Shown here: positions 36,823 to 50,489 of the stretch, piece after piece
Numbering within the stretch: the stretch's first letter is position 1
How the letters are laid out: each line of letters opens with the position of its first letter
NCBI GenBank assembly: GCA_028023455.1
Contig: JAQFVV010000206.1
Location: forward strand, 1,781,361 to 1,845,360
Source: Epiperipatus broadwayi
Lineage: Eukaryota > Onychophora > Udeonychophora > Euonychophora > Peripatidae
DNA length: 64,000 nucleotides
Direction of reading: 5' to 3'
The notes under the pieces: model-generated
Databases searched by the model: none
What the model was told of the DNA's origin: nothing
What the model saw: only the letters and a program-made list of their open reading frames with translations
Program-made: the position numbers and the translations under genes

Positions 36823-38114
36823 TATATATATATGTGTGTGTGTATAAAAGAAAATATAAACATACACATACATATCACAGACATACAACTACTATTTAGC
36901 TCTTGTTGGAATTTAAGAGCTTGTTCATTGCAGCAAACTCAGATTTCAGCATTTTCTCACGTTTTTCTTTGTCTCACACATCAATGTAAAATATATGATT
37001 ATTACTTATCAGAAAATAATAAATTTGACTTCATTTGATAGATATTTTTGTTTACTACTGAAATAAATTTTAAATGTTCACATTTGGTTTCTATAAATAT
37101 TTAAAAAATGAGATCGCAATCCAAACAAAAAATCTATACATTATCACTTCTAGAAAGATAAATTTCAGTTTACAAAATCAACAAAATCTTTGTTATTATT
37201 GATTATTTTTAAAAATCTAAAAGAATATTTATTTCGGTTTTAGCTAATGAAATATGTTTTAAAAGTTTAGAATTTTTGAATATTTATTGCAATATTTTTA
37301 TACTCGTAAGTATAAGTAGATTGTTTATGTTGAAGCTAAGTTTCTAAATAGCTTCAGGCCATATTCATGTTAGCTGCTAACATAATATTATAATTTTGAC
37401 AAAAAAAGGATTTCAAGTCAAAATAAGTTATTAATAATTTATATTTTTTGATATCTAATAAGTATAGTAAAATATGGATTTCTTTATCGCATAAAAGAAA
37501 ACCGCATAAAATAATATTAAGAAGTAACATGAATTGCATAATTTCAAAATCGCATTTAAAAAATCCACATAAAACAAAGGTGTACATATATGAGTAGTCA
37601 ATTTTCTAGAAGCTATGAAACTACTCAGTTGTATATATAAATAACTGTCACTGGATACTATTTTAAAATAGTTTATTACATAAAAGAATAGGACATTTTT
37701 CTATGTGCATGCATATACTGAGTGTGTCCAATGTTACTTTATATTATTTTAATATTACAATTATATTTCAGTGAAAATGTAATTATATTATAATGCTTTT
37801 TAGAGTTATTCATGCAATACTCTATTCTTTCGAAAAATACTTGGAGTAATGCCACATGATTATTTTTCACCTTTTTAAATATTTCATTACTTCTCTAATT
37901 TTAGTTTCATGGTCATGATATATTCTTTCAAACTCAGTTACATCAATTTTTTTTAGTTATGGTATTATTCAATGACTTGATGTAATCAGCTCAGAAATGA
38001 ATTTTTAAATTTTTGTTTGTATCAAGTTATTTTCTTTCTTGATGACAGCAAATTTTTTATTCTGAGATTAATCAACAACAACTGAATTAAATAATAATAG
38101 TTATTTTTCTATAT

Positions 38115-38190
38115 GTCAAATGTGTTCACTGGGAAGCAAACCTAGGCCAGCTCCTTGGAAGGCAGCTATGCTAACAGTAGGCCACCAACT
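38115..38190 (-). mobile_element. tRNA-derived SINE, copy 4
   Basis: The body runs from TGTCAAATGTGTTCACTGGG to GGCCACCAAC. It is closest to copy 3 (shared AAGGCAGCTATGCTAA). The copy is diverged, and no clear target duplication was seen. Confidence 0.65.
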
Positions 38191-40461
38191 CTTGATTTAC
38201 AAATGATAAAATAATTAAATTAAAAAGAAATCAATAAAAAATAATAATATTATAGTAAAGTGGGTTTTGGTCCATTCAATAGATATAAATCATCATTTCC
38301 AACCAATGTTAATCCACTTCAGAATGAAAAGCTCTCCAAATTTAATCCAGTTTCTTTGTTTTATAGACTCTTTTTTTCACATCATACCAGAAAAACTGCC
38401 TTACATCACTCATCTATCTTGCATATGGTCTTTTTCTAGTGTTTTTGCAATTTCTTGTAATTCAATTCAATTGGCCATCTGTTATCATCTATCTCTTCTA
38501 GAAATACATCCAGCTAAGCTCCACTTTAATCTATTAATTCTGACAATGATGTCAGTGATAACTGTTTGCTATCTCATCCATATATTTCATTTTGATCTCT
38601 TCTTGTTTCTTCTATCATATATCTCCATAATACACTGAATGGTCTGAAATATACCACAAGCTCTCTATCAAAGTTTAAATCTATGATTAATTTAATTGAT
38701 TAGGTTACATCTATATTAATAACATGTATAAGATACTCATAGTTGTTAACTTCTAATTCATAATTATCAATCTTAATTTCATCTTTTTAGCATCTTATTT
38801 TTTTTATTAATTCTTACAATATTTTCTTAAACTCTGAATCATTATTTGCATAATCAACCACATTAGTCTGCAACATCTAGATGACTTAAATAATCTCCAT
38901 TTACTTTTATTTCCTTCACTTCCCATATTAATCTATAGCATATTTATTGTAAAACTGCTGTAAAAAGTTTTAGTGATATAGGATTACTCTATCATACACC
39001 CTTTTCAGTAATAATTTTTACTATTACCATGTAATTTAATCATTACTGTTGCACTTTAATAAATACTCTTTAGAATATAATAATATCCCAAATCTATACG
39101 TTAGTGATCTTAGGCTCAAATTATTATAGAAATGCTTACAGAATCAATGCCTTTTTATAATCTACAAATAGAGAACATGATAGTGACTCAAGTACATTGG
39201 CTCTTTCTATTATTTCCCCTCAATATTTGGATATGATATATTGTTCTAAATCCATTTTCAAATTTGGCTCATTCTTTTGATTGTTTGAAGCCAAAGTTTT
39301 CTTTAAATGAGTAATCACCTACATTTTTATTATTTTGTTATATAGCTTTGCCATTTTTTTTTACCTCTTCTTTTAAAAAATCAATACTAATTTCATCATA
39401 TCTCTTCTTCATAGATTTAATTGCCTGACTTATTTTTTCATTTAGAATATTCATCAATTCAGAAAATGTTGTAATTATGGAAAATACTTTGTGTTCTTGT
39501 TATTTATTATTATATAATTTTTTTATAGAACTCTTCCACACATTCAAAATCATTGCTTTTTTAGTAATAGATTCATCAATTCTTTTTATTTTTGAAACAA
39601 GTTTCCTTCCAATACTAAGATATTGTTTTACATTTTTGAAATTTTTATTCTCTTGCATAATTTTTCTTACCAGTTCATGTATATTTTCTTGTATCGTTAT
39701 TAATTCTTTTTCATATCATTTTACAAAACTCTCGATATTCTGTTTATCTTAATGGATCATTTAAAACAAATTTTATATTCCTTACTTTCTTCACACATTG
39801 TCTTGTCTCAAAAAAAAATTCTTGGTAAATTGCTTTCTTTTTGTATAAAGTATATATTTTCATTAGAGTCAGTTATCTTCTTATTGATTTTAATGAAGTC
39901 TGAACCATCTTTAAAGTATATTAATATTTTAAAATATGAAAATGTTTATTTAAATTTATTAGAGGTTTTCTGAAGGTTATGTATATTATTTATTAATATT
40001 ATGCAATTTTTAAATACTTTTTGTCTTTGTAGTTTTGTCTTAACAGTTATCTTACACATCAACATCACTCTTTATATCGACTCTATTAAGAACATTATAA
40101 TCTTGAAGTATCTATTTTTTGTTAGTTAAAATATAATCCAATTTTGCTGTATCCTCATTTGGATGTTTCCATGTCCATTTCTGTTTAGCATTTTTTTCAA
40201 AGGATTTATTATATATAATTTTTTTTTCTATGAACTCCATAAATTGATGGCTTCTATCAATTCTATCATTTAATGTCTTCTATGATTAATTTTAAAGTGT
40301 TATCAAAAATATTTTATATATTCATATAAAACTTTTCCACTTCATCACAATTATAAATTATTGGGGTGTAAATCTGATTTATCTGCATTTGATTATCATC
40401 CATTAATTTAAACAACTAATTTTGCCATTCTGTCTAATATATCATTAATACTACACTGTTA

Positions 40462-40660
40462 AAACAGAGGCAAAACTTTCCATACAATAGTGCCACCCAC
40501 TGTTGCATTCCAGAATAATCAATGGATGCAAGAAGGATTGTGCATAAAATTCCTCTCTAGTACCTATTCATCCAGTATCCTCAGACTAGTTTCGGGCTTG
40601 TGGCTTTCATCAGTGAGGAGCTTTGTATCTGAGAGTACTGCACCTAGATTTTAGAATCTA
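40462..40660 (-). mobile_element. Retrozyme-like unit, single arm
   Basis: It is homologous to one arm of 23661-23989, sharing AATAATCAATGGATG, ATAAAATTCC and CAGACTAGTTTC. It is present once, in one orientation, and followed on the right by 40 bp absent from the palindrome. Both this copy and the palindrome lie within or against RTE sequence. Confidence 0.7.
40578..40619 (-). ncRNA. Hammerhead ribozyme-like motif with complete core
   Basis: On the minus strand: TCCTCA, CTGATGA, 13 nt, GAAAC, TA, GTC, TGAGGA. Stem I (TCCTCA/TGAGGA) is six perfect base pairs exactly where type I hammerheads need it, and cleavage would follow GTC. The stem II region (AAGCCACAAGCCC) offers only two G-C pairs. 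Stem III is minimal (C-G around TA) or intermolecular through CTAG. All canonical core residues are present. Confidence 0.65.
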
Positions 40661-41443
40661 ATGCAACCCTCTAACAGCCACCTTTTACCTATTTAATTAA
40701 CTATAAAGCGATGAATCCAAATTGAAAACATAATATTTTCAATTCAAGATCACTTCACTTGTATAGACATATAGCTTGTGTTAGCATAGGAAATTTGTGA
40801 TGATGTGATGTTTAGTGGCTCTACACTGTTGTTCTTCAATTTTTTATTTATGATGAATTCCATTCCATTTACAATTTTAATGTTTGTATTTTTATAGTAA
40901 AGTGTTTGTCTTTTTTAAATCAATTATTTCTTCATCTTATCTTCTAACTTCATAATGTCCAGTAATATTATATTTAACATTTGATAGTTCTTTTTCCAAT
41001 TTACATAAATTTTCCTTATTTGAAAGTGATTCATAATTGTAGATATCTAAATAAAATATTGTCAAGAAGTGGCAGTCTGTCTTTAATCAAGAGATTCTTA
41101 TTACCCTTCTGCCTTCACCACCAACTGCTTTCTTGGTTGAAAAATTTGAAGCATCCTGAAAATAAAAGCCATAAAAACAAAAAACATAATTTTTAATTTT
41201 AAACTGAAGTAAAGTGTGTGAAAACTTACTATAGTGACACATGGTAATGAACATTTTTTTCATGTTCATTTACAATATTAATAAACAGAATAATAGCTGT
41301 TATGACAAGAATTTATAGAGTTGGCATTAAAAATTTACCAAAGAGGAATCAAATAATCTTTTTCCTTTTAATATCAAATTTCTTTCTGAAATACATATAT
41401 ATTTTATTAATTATATTTTGGGAGGTAACTCAAGTAAATACTG

Positions 41444-41736
41444 ATTTTTGACAGACTAGCACTTTCCCTCAATGGTGTAAAGTAATCACATGGTTATTGC
41501 TGAGATAATAGTTGTGTCTTATGGTTTTTGAATAGTTTGGATTAAATGTGGGTGCTTTTTTTTTATTTGTGTGTGGAAACTCTTCCCTATGGATGTTTTA
41601 ATGTTTCATCATGTATGGAAAAGTTTCCTCACCCAAAAGCTAAACTATTCAGAAATCATGTGACACAATTATTATCTCTACAAACAACCATGTGATTATT
41701 TTATTCAGTTGTGGGCAAGTGTTATCTTGTCAAAAA
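41444..41736. mobile_element. MITE-like palindrome
   Basis: Arms 41444-41538 and 41642-41736 are inverse complements with about one difference in six. TTTTTGACA is at each outer end. Inside, AATCACATGGTT mirrors AACCATGTGATT, and GAATAGTTT mirrors AAACTATTC. The central 100 bp are T-rich. No transposase. Confidence 0.75.
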
Positions 41737-43430
41737 TGCAGGTCTTTTACTTTTGAAAACATGATTTATAAAACATATTTTTCCTGAGAAAACTTATATA
41801 TTTACATACATACACACACACATATATATATAACTTATCATATACAATTACTTAGAAAGTCTACTTAATATTAACATTGCTAGTTAATTATATATATTAG
41901 ATTACTGCAATGAGTATTATGCATTCAGAATTTGCTTCACTCAGAAGAAACTGATTCAACAATATTAATCAATCACATGTTAACTATAAGGGATTTAAGA
42001 AAAAATAGACTTTAAAAATGTCATTCTATAAAGCCGTACTCATATTTCACAGTTTAAATTGCAGAATTTTATGCCTTAAATCATCATGCATGTGCCACAT
42101 TATGTGATAACAGCTATATGTTATTTAGTGATTTAATTGTTTTACTTCTTTTTTTGTATGAATTAATCAATTTTTATATAACAATTAAACATATTTTTTT
42201 TTCTTTATACAATTTTTACCAGTGCAATAATGTATTCTTAAATTAATAAAAACCTTTTTATAGTTTTGATGGAACAGCAGTCTTTTTCAGGGCTACAATA
42301 TATAAATGTATATGGACATATAACATCAAATTAAGAATAAGTTATTGTATTATAAAAAAGTGTATATAGAAAGGAGAATCTAATAATTGTTATATCTTTC
42401 GTTTCAAGAAGATATTAATAATATTCCTAGAATTGATGTATTCAAATAGATAGAAGCTTATCCAGATAAGATATATATTTTAGAAACCAGAATATTTGAT
42501 AAAATACCATTTACCAATTGACAAAGTAATCCTATTTTCTTAGTAATCTTTGAGACAAATGGAGGTTTGACATATTTAATGATAAGTTCTAATTTTGACC
42601 AAATGTTAGCAATAATCAAATCTATATCTGATGGAAAATGTATGGATTCTCCTTTCAGTTAAACTGCTGATTTCTATGTTTGGAATGATAATCCTTCAAG
42701 CCATTTCCCAGAAAGATGATTCATTCTAATACACTAAAATCCTTCCCATTGATATCTATAATAGATTCACGTATTTTCAGGCATATTTCCAATTTCTAAA
42801 CTTTACATTTTGAAACCTGAATAACATCATTAAAGATCCTTTGAAACACTTGTCAGAGTACTGAACATTAAATGCCATATATTCAGGATATAATTTTAAA
42901 AACTATTATGTTCTAATAATTATATAATACTGTGGTTTTTTATGTTTTCTCATTTTTCTAATCAGTGTATTATTTCAAAAATTAATTTATATGTTATTTA
43001 TATAATGTTCTATATATCTATTAAATTTCATTTTGTTAAATTATTTTTAAATACTTAAAAAAATAAAGTTACACATGTATAAATGAAAAGATTTATTGCC
43101 TGATATTTGTATCTACACTCAAAAAAATGTTCAGGTTCTAAATAGGCTTGAATTTTTCTTCTGCTTATAGGCAATTTCCAGCAATCTAGCAATCATTTTA
43201 ATATGAGAAAGAAATATCTAAAAACTAAAGACTACAATAAAAATGGAAATTGCCAAATACTCTGACCATCCAGTAGTTGCAAGTTAATAAACATGGTGAT
43301 TAATGTCTTCCCTTATAATATTCTTCTATGAATGACTGATGGAGGAAATATTGCTCTGTATTGAGCTGTTTAAAAATGAGAGTAGTGTCATAAGTTAGCC
43401 CACTATTTGAAATTTAATTTACGTTTTACT

Positions 43431-43880
43431 GTTCTTTAAAAAAATTCAAACTTTATTTACACTTTTCTAATTACATTCAACTGTTAATAATGACACACAG
43501 TAGAACCCAGTGTTTTGAAGTAGTAGTATTCTCCTCTCTTTAGATATTGCTGGCTTGAATAGTGGCTGTATTAGCATGAAAATCGAACTGATAACTTTTA
43601 GATTCATGAATATTGAATTTAAAGTGATAATGCCCTAATCAACTAGACTATTCTGTCAAAGGCTAGTTGCTTAGACAAGTTGTTCAGAATATCATTTAAA
43701 TTTGGTATTCACAAATCTAAAGATTACTGGTTTGATTCACATTCTACTAATGTCACTAGTCAGATTAGAATTATCAGAAGAAGAAAAAAAAATAAAATCA
43801 CCAGGATGTTTAGTTGATTATAGTTGAACATATTAAGAATAAATAAAATCTGAAATTTTCTAATTTTTAAAAACAATAAT
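43431..43880. repeat. Divergent pair of PLE tails
   Basis: On the minus strand, 43655-43431 reads GCCTTTGACAGAATAG, GAATCTAAAAGTTATCAG, GTTCGATTTTCATGC and then a tail with GTTGAATGTAATTAG. On the plus strand, 43660-43870 carries a more diverged version (ACAAATCTAAAGATTACTGG, TTTGATTCACATTC, ATCAGAAGAAG). The two start at a common centre and point outwards. Neither has protein sequence left. Confidence 0.65.
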
Positions 43881-46750
43881 AGCTCAATGATAGCAATAAT
43901 CCAACATTAAACTACAAGAAAAATGCCATTGTTGCACACTTTTATAATAATTTTATATATTGTAATGGTATAAATGAGATCGCAGGTAAGACAATATTAT
44001 GTGCTCAGGTTAAAATATCATTTAATGTATGGATAAGATTAAATAGACTGAGATAAAACTTAATTATCAATCAATATGAGAGTAACAGAATTGATAATGA
44101 ATAATAACCCAAAGACAGAGGCTCTATTACATCTAATCAATTATAAAATTCAGAAAACACAAATATGGTATAAATGATATGAAGAATCAACCATATCCTA
44201 ATTTCAAATCCTTTGTCTATACCAATACAATCTAGAATGAGGAAATAATAAGATGCTAGCTTTTGTGATATACCTTAAATTGTAGATTATGAATATAAAT
44301 CCTGTTAAGAAATAAGATGAGCATGCTTAATAATGATTAGCTTGTTTATATACAAAGGTCACTTACTTATGCCTATCAAAGGCAAGTTATGATTATTAAC
44401 CCTACAGGAATAAAATAAATGAGTTCACAATGTTGAAATAACAATGGTATTTTTATTCATATTAAATAAATAATGAATAAATAAGATTTTTATGAAAGAA
44501 GTTTAGTGTATAGTGATTGTACATGTTTTGAACCATTAGTAATGCTGAACAAGGTACTCATTTTAAAATTAGAGGAAGATCTATGTTTAAACTGATCTTG
44601 CTAAAATTAGATTTGATCCATTACTAAAAGTATCAGATCTAAATAAATTACTCCAATGAAGTTCTCTCTGTGGCCACTAACAATTTCATTCAGTTATTAT
44701 GGTTTCCTCTAATTTTATCTATGTCTAATTATTTAGCTTATGCTAACATATATACATGAAATTACCATCCAAATACATCTACTAAGAAGGTCTCTAAATA
44801 AAATCAGAAACTTTATTATGGCAATTAAATATTTAAGATCCATAATTTTGATCCAATTTGATTTAGCAATAGAGTTCATATACACTTCCTTTGATGTACA
44901 ATAATTGTAAAGTATAATTAATATTAAATGGTATTTTGGAATTACTTCTCCAAGTTATTTCTTTTGATTTCATCAATAGAACAATGGGTATTTTAATTCA
45001 CTTTGAATAATCATGCACTACATATTATTCCTACAAATTAAATACTATCAACATAGATGGAAGTGGAGACCTGATGCAATGTATAGGTTAATTTCTGCCA
45101 GATTCATCCAATGTTATTATCATAGTCTTCTCAATATTAATCATCACTTTATTCTTCCATATATAATATAACTCACCAGCTATTTATATTTTTTGAAAGC
45201 ATATTACAAGTTTAATAAAACGTTTTTCATCAACAGAGGAAAATATATATACTTTTGATAAGTGGTGTAGAAGATATGATGATCATGACTTAGAAATCAA
45301 TATTTAACATTAAATGAATAATCCATTCAGTAGAATATTGAAGTTATATTTTGATCTCTTCAACAATAGTGTTAGTTTTACCCATAAGTATTAATATTAT
45401 GCTTCAAACATGTGTGTGTGTTTATTTTTAAATCCTAAATGGGTATTTAATGATCCTTAGTGAAAATAAAAATGAATTCCAGAACGCAGTTGGAGACATA
45501 TTTCATTTGTTATTTAAATTTATATTTTATACTTTCCAAAAGTATATGTCAACTTAGTTTTTTAATAATAATTCATGTTGTATAGTTTCATATCAAACAA
45601 TTTTAGAAATTGCCACATTATGTTGTTTGTCCTTTTGTAATAAAACATTGATTAAAATTATGGCTATCCTTTTGATGTAGATAAAATATGTACATTTGAA
45701 TACAATTCAAAAATAATAATAATAACAATAAAGGATCCTGCTTGGCAACATGGATCCCTCTCTAGTTTATTTTATTTATTTTTAAATGATACTATATTTA
45801 GATAGTTGTTAGTTATCACGTTTTTTTTCACTTTGTAGCTTACATTAAATGATTATTGTCAACAATGAATATCTAAACTTCCATACAGATACAAACTTGT
45901 ACAAGTGAAAATGTAATATATCAATTATTTGTTAATAAATGTATATAAAAGGCCAAAGATGATTAATAGATACTTTATGCATCAATCCTAATAGGTGACT
46001 AAAAAGCTACATCAGTACATTATTATCAATCAGAAGATAATAAATATACAAATGGTTCCAGACTGTTTGAAATATGTAAAACATAATATTTTCTGACAGT
46101 TAAAAGTATGTAAACACACTATTTTTTTATAAATAAATAAATTCTTTTGAGATTAAAATTAAAGTATTGTTTTTCTTTCTGACCTACAATAAAAAAAATG
46201 TCAAATCTAGCTGCATAGTATTTAAAATTAATATAAAATAAAATAAGATTGGAATTTTTTTTTTATTTTTTTTTTAATATAATGAAATAACAAAATGTCA
46301 TTTACTGTTAATTAACATTACTATTTGTATTAAAGTAAAACATATATGCATTTTCTCTTTTCTAAGATTATGAGTAATTCTCAAACTATCAAGGAAATTA
46401 ATATCATTTTATTCTACTAAACATTTTATTTTCTTAAAGATAAAAGGGAGTGTGAATTATAAATTGCTTTTCATTTCAAAACGTTTGTAAAAATAGATAA
46501 AATCTCATTCTAAATCTTATTAAAAATAATGTCCCTATACTGAAGTTAGAGAAGATATTCATTAGTAATTCCAATAACTACTGACCCAAAGTACAATCAT
46601 GAACTAAAATTCAAAAACATTTGTAAATATCACATATGTACACCAATATGTGGTTGAAGTATATACCTATATGATAGATTAACTCATTGAAACTATTTCC
46701 ATATTGAATAGCTTGCTAGAGTCGTAAAATGGCAATAGATTTTAAAGTTA

Positions 46751-47180
46751 AAAAGATACTTCTTTAACTTCATCCTCTTTCATATATCCAAGGATTATCT
46801 ACAATGCTTTTGCTAGAAGGAATGAATTTTTAGTTAGAAATTTATTTCTAAATATTTTTAAATCTAGGTGAAATGAGTTAATCTCAAAATATTACATACA
46901 AATATTTAGCACTGTAAATTATTAAAAATGAAAGAAATTTCACACTTGCAAGATATATATTTCAGTCAGGTTTAAAAATATTTAGAAATTTCTGATTGAT
47001 TAAAAATCCATGCCTTCTAGCAAAAGAATTTTAGATAACCCTTCTGATATATGGAGGAGGATGAAATTAAAATATCTTTTTAAATTTAAAAATGTGTCAT
47101 TTTCTGAAACTAGAATTTAAACATTTGTAATGAGTTAATCTCAGAACATTACATACAAATATTTAGCACTATGAATTATT
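46751..47180. repeat. Fold-back element with nested direct repeat
   Basis: Arms 46751-46868 and 46968-47085 are inverse complements; CTTTTGCTAGAAGG mirrors CCTTCTAGCAAAAG. In addition 46873-46921 and 47130-47180 are direct copies (ATGAGTTAATCTCA then ATTACATACAAATATTTAGC), so the element is a composite. Confidence 0.7.
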
Positions 47181-47685
47181 ATTTTATTATATATATATAA
47201 CCTTAAGTAATAGTTGACTTTGATCGAAGACTTTTCTATATTTTTTTACAGAGACATAGTGAAGAAGAAGACACCCTACTTACACAGCTAATCAAAGCTT
47301 TTAGTGTCTTTCTTTCCTTATTTTATGATCTAGTTAAAAATATTTTTTAATTTAAGATATTTATTTAATAAAAAATAATTGAATATCTAGTGGTGTTATC
47401 TATTTTCCTTTTTTTTTTTTTTGGAAAAGTTCATCTCCTTAAAAAATATTCCAAGTTTCGACCAAATTTGCATCTTAGGTAAAAAAAAGTGAATGCTTTA
47501 ATCGCTAATTCAAGATGCTTTTATTATTTTAAATATATGTACATGTAAGAAGTATTGTTTATATATTGAAACAATTGACTTATTATCTTAAAATATAATC
47601 AATATATAATTTTGTGATGAAGCTAAAATGTGTACTCATATTTCTATGTTCAATAATTATTTTTCCTGTTTGTTTGTTATTTTAG

Positions 47686-47731
47686 GATTAGATCAAGTAA
47701 GAAATGAAACAGCTATGTTTATTGCCCCTTG
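47686..47731 (+). CDS. Exon 5 of the unidentified host gene
   Basis: A 46-nt exon between TTATTTTAG and GTAAGA. It enters in phase 1 and leaves in phase 2, giving GLDQVRNETAMFIAP and two bases of a tryptophan codon. It is short, but both borders and the phase fit exons 4 and 6. Confidence 0.75.
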
Positions 47732-48120
47732 GTAAGAAATTAATTTATTTTTTAGATATAAGAACTATTATTAGAATTTATAGTCCTTATAATTTAATAT
47801 GATTTTATTCAATGAATAAATAAGTTTCTGCAAATATATATCTCTAAAAAAGATTGTTTTAAACAAAATTATGTACAGCAAATTTAAGCAGGGAACATAC
47901 TTTTTCAAACCTAAAGATATTTAAAGTTTTTACTTATCTGTTGGAATATTAGAATAAGGATAAAAAGCTTGTTATTAAAATATCTGACATCTATCAGAAT
48001 GAAAATTTCTCACAAGAAATTGTAGAGATGAGATTTCTCTTACTTAGAATGATTTCTTGAAGCTGACATATTAATTTCTAGTCACTCTATCTAGAATGGA
48101 CTATTATTTTATCAAAATTT

Positions 48121-48540
48121 GTAGCTGGAATGAGAATATCCTCACATTGAACATTGCTGATTTTTATAGTATGGTGCAAGTGAGAAGGGATTATAATCTA
48201 ATAAAATTACAATCTGAGATTGTAGTAGTAAAATTCGTTGATTATTATATAGTTTAATATCTAATATTAGCACAAAGTACATTTTAATATTTTATAAGTG
48301 TTAATAAGATTATTAAAAGAAATAGATGTACAGTGAATGATTTAATATATATTCATGCTCTTGTTCGACACTTAAGATTAGCCTATATAAGTGCATTTAG
48401 GTTTGAAAATAAGATAGTCATTTTATTTTCTCGGAGTTTTTATCTTGTGGCTGGAGCAAAAGTATCCTCACATTTAACATCACTGATTTTTATAGTATAG
48501 CACAAGTGAGAAGAAATTATTACCTTCTAAATAAAATTAA
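48121..48540 (+). repeat. Two direct repeats of about 90 bp
   Basis: 48121-48210 and 48447-48540 share GGCTGGA, then TATCCTCACAT, CTGATTTTTATAGTAT and CAAGTGAGAAG. They are spaced by about 326 bp. Origin unknown. Confidence 0.65.
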
Positions 48541-49721
48541 ATGCATGAATTATTTTATTTATGACATGAAAATGAAATTTCTCAAGTAAGTTAAATGAAT
48601 CATTAAGAAAAACTGGTGTTTTTGCCTGTTTATATGAAAAGTATGTTTTTACACATATAAAACAGCAAATTAATGTTTTTTCTAATTTGAAATGTATAAA
48701 ATTGGATATCTGAAACATTTATATTGGATTTCAACAAATCACTCTAAAAGTTGGAAAATATTTCTAAGATAAAAATAGTCTACATTCTTCTGAAACTATG
48801 CAAAGTAATGGAATTGTTGATTGGTTTTGCAAAAAGCTTTTCAAAGAATTTGTTTTATAGATTAACTATTTTATTTAATGAGTGAATCATGTAAATATTC
48901 CCAGTGACAAGCCTTGTTCAATCTCATTAAATGGATAATTGATCTACTATAATAAATTAAAAATAATGTAATCAGAAAGTTTGTATCAGTTGTTATGTAA
49001 GATACTATTAATTCTTTTAAAGATGAATCTAAGTGAAGATGAAAAAATAATCAAGGTTTTAATAATTTGATTTAGAAATTTAAGCTGGTTAAAAATACTT
49101 TTTTTATTATTGAAAAACTAGATTTTATTGGAAATATATTTAAAATTCAGTAGACAGTTGATCTTAATGCCAAGGGTCATTTGATCTTTAAAGTAGTGCA
49201 GAAAAACTGTTCACTTTAGTTGACCAGAATGAATCCCACCTCCCTTCCTTTATATAATTTTCTTAATCAGAAAGTGAAGCTGGAATTTTTGACAATACTA
49301 AGCTATTATTGAGAAATAATGTCTGTTAAAAGGATATTTTGACTTTGTGTAAATTTAAAATCAATGAGTAATGTCAATTTTAGAACAAAATTAAAAGTAG
49401 ATCTTCCATTACAAAATTTTGTATAAATAAGTTTATATAAAATAGCCAAATATTAGTCATTTTTTAAATTAAATATATTTAATATTTTACATTGCTAATT
49501 TTATTAGCCAGTGTACTTTTATTTTAAATTTTGATTTTATTAAAAGACCAATACATAAAATTAATAACATCACACACATAAGTTATATGTAAGATAAAGT
49601 ATATATACATGTATATATAGATATTGGGATAATTAAGTACTATACTATATCAAAAAATAATACAAGATGTATTGAGTTATGTTATGTGAGAAGTTCTTTC
49701 CATTTTTATTATATCTTTTTT

Positions 49722-49775
49722 TTTTATGTATCAAAGCTTAGGTGGGGAAGTGAACCAAAGTCACAAACTTGCTTT
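49722..49775 (-). repeat. Possible degenerate SINE remnant
   Basis: After a T-run, ATGTATCAAAGCTTAGG and GGGGAAGTGAACCAAAG loosely follow the SINE order GTCATAGCATC, GGGAAGTGAACCCG. The tRNA-5' part is absent. Confidence 0.3.
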
Positions 49776-50489
49776 CTATGATGGATTATGTACAAAGAAA
49801 CTTAAGAATGAATCCATTTATGTTTTATTATTCATAAAATCTTAGCTTGTTTCTTTTAATTTTATTTGTATAGTGTAAATATGATTTTTTTTTTAATAAA
49901 ACATCTTATTTGATTTTTGTAAAGAGTAATTAAATCTGACAATAAAGTAATTAAAAGATATTAGTTTAATTCTATTAATGTAAACCTTCAATTAACTTAT
50001 TTATTGAAAACAAAAAAAAAAGGATTAAGTCATTATTAAAAAATAGAAAAATATGTTTTGGCTTAGTCAAAACAATTCTTAAAGTATCGCTTTAACAATA
50101 GAATTGTTTGCTAAGTTAAGAATCCATAAAAGAAAAGAGACAGTTGAGAAAATAATAAGCAGTAGACACACATATTTAAATCAATAACAAGTATTTTCAT
50201 AATTCCATTAAAATGTCTGCTAGCTGTTTTATATACCAGTGTATCTCCAAAATTGGAATTCTTTAATAACAATTTTATGTCTAAAGCTATATTTCTACCA
50301 GTCACTAGAAAGCAATTTTTATGTAATGGTAACCATTTTTAAAATTGATAAAATGTATTATTTACATTAAGAGTCTTTAAACAATTCCCCTACAGTGCTA
50401 GATATCTATTAACCATTATAACTATGCATAGTTTTCAATATATATATATGTAATGATATTTTTATTCAATGTCTGTATTTCTTCAAAGT

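Larger units (their letters stand above)
38240..41170 (-). pseudogene. RTE-type LINE, copy 2, decayed and interrupted
   Basis: The minus-strand anchors match copy 1. QKWTWKHPNE lies near 40190-40155 (conserved endonuclease-domain end), an RT-palm remnant near 39150-38900, and the 3' end near 38480-38280. A 200-bp retrozyme-like arm (40462-40660) is inserted. Open frames on the plus strand here (38267, 39477, 39752, 40981) are antisense shadows. Confidence 0.7.
33645..47685 (+). other. Intron 4 of the host gene, about 14 kb
   Basis: It holds the palindromic elements near 35.4-35.9, 36.6-36.8, 41.4-41.7 and 46.7-47.1 kb, RTE copy 2, a SINE and a divergent pair of PLE tails. About 33700-35300, 37000-38100, 42000-43400 and 43900-46700 hold AT-rich DNA with nothing recognised. 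Confidence 0.5.

Noticed and set aside
38267-39973. Plus-strand ORFs of 73-123 codons
   Set aside because: Antisense to RTE copy 2; their hydrophobic phenylalanine/leucine-rich content is the complement of A-rich coding sequence.
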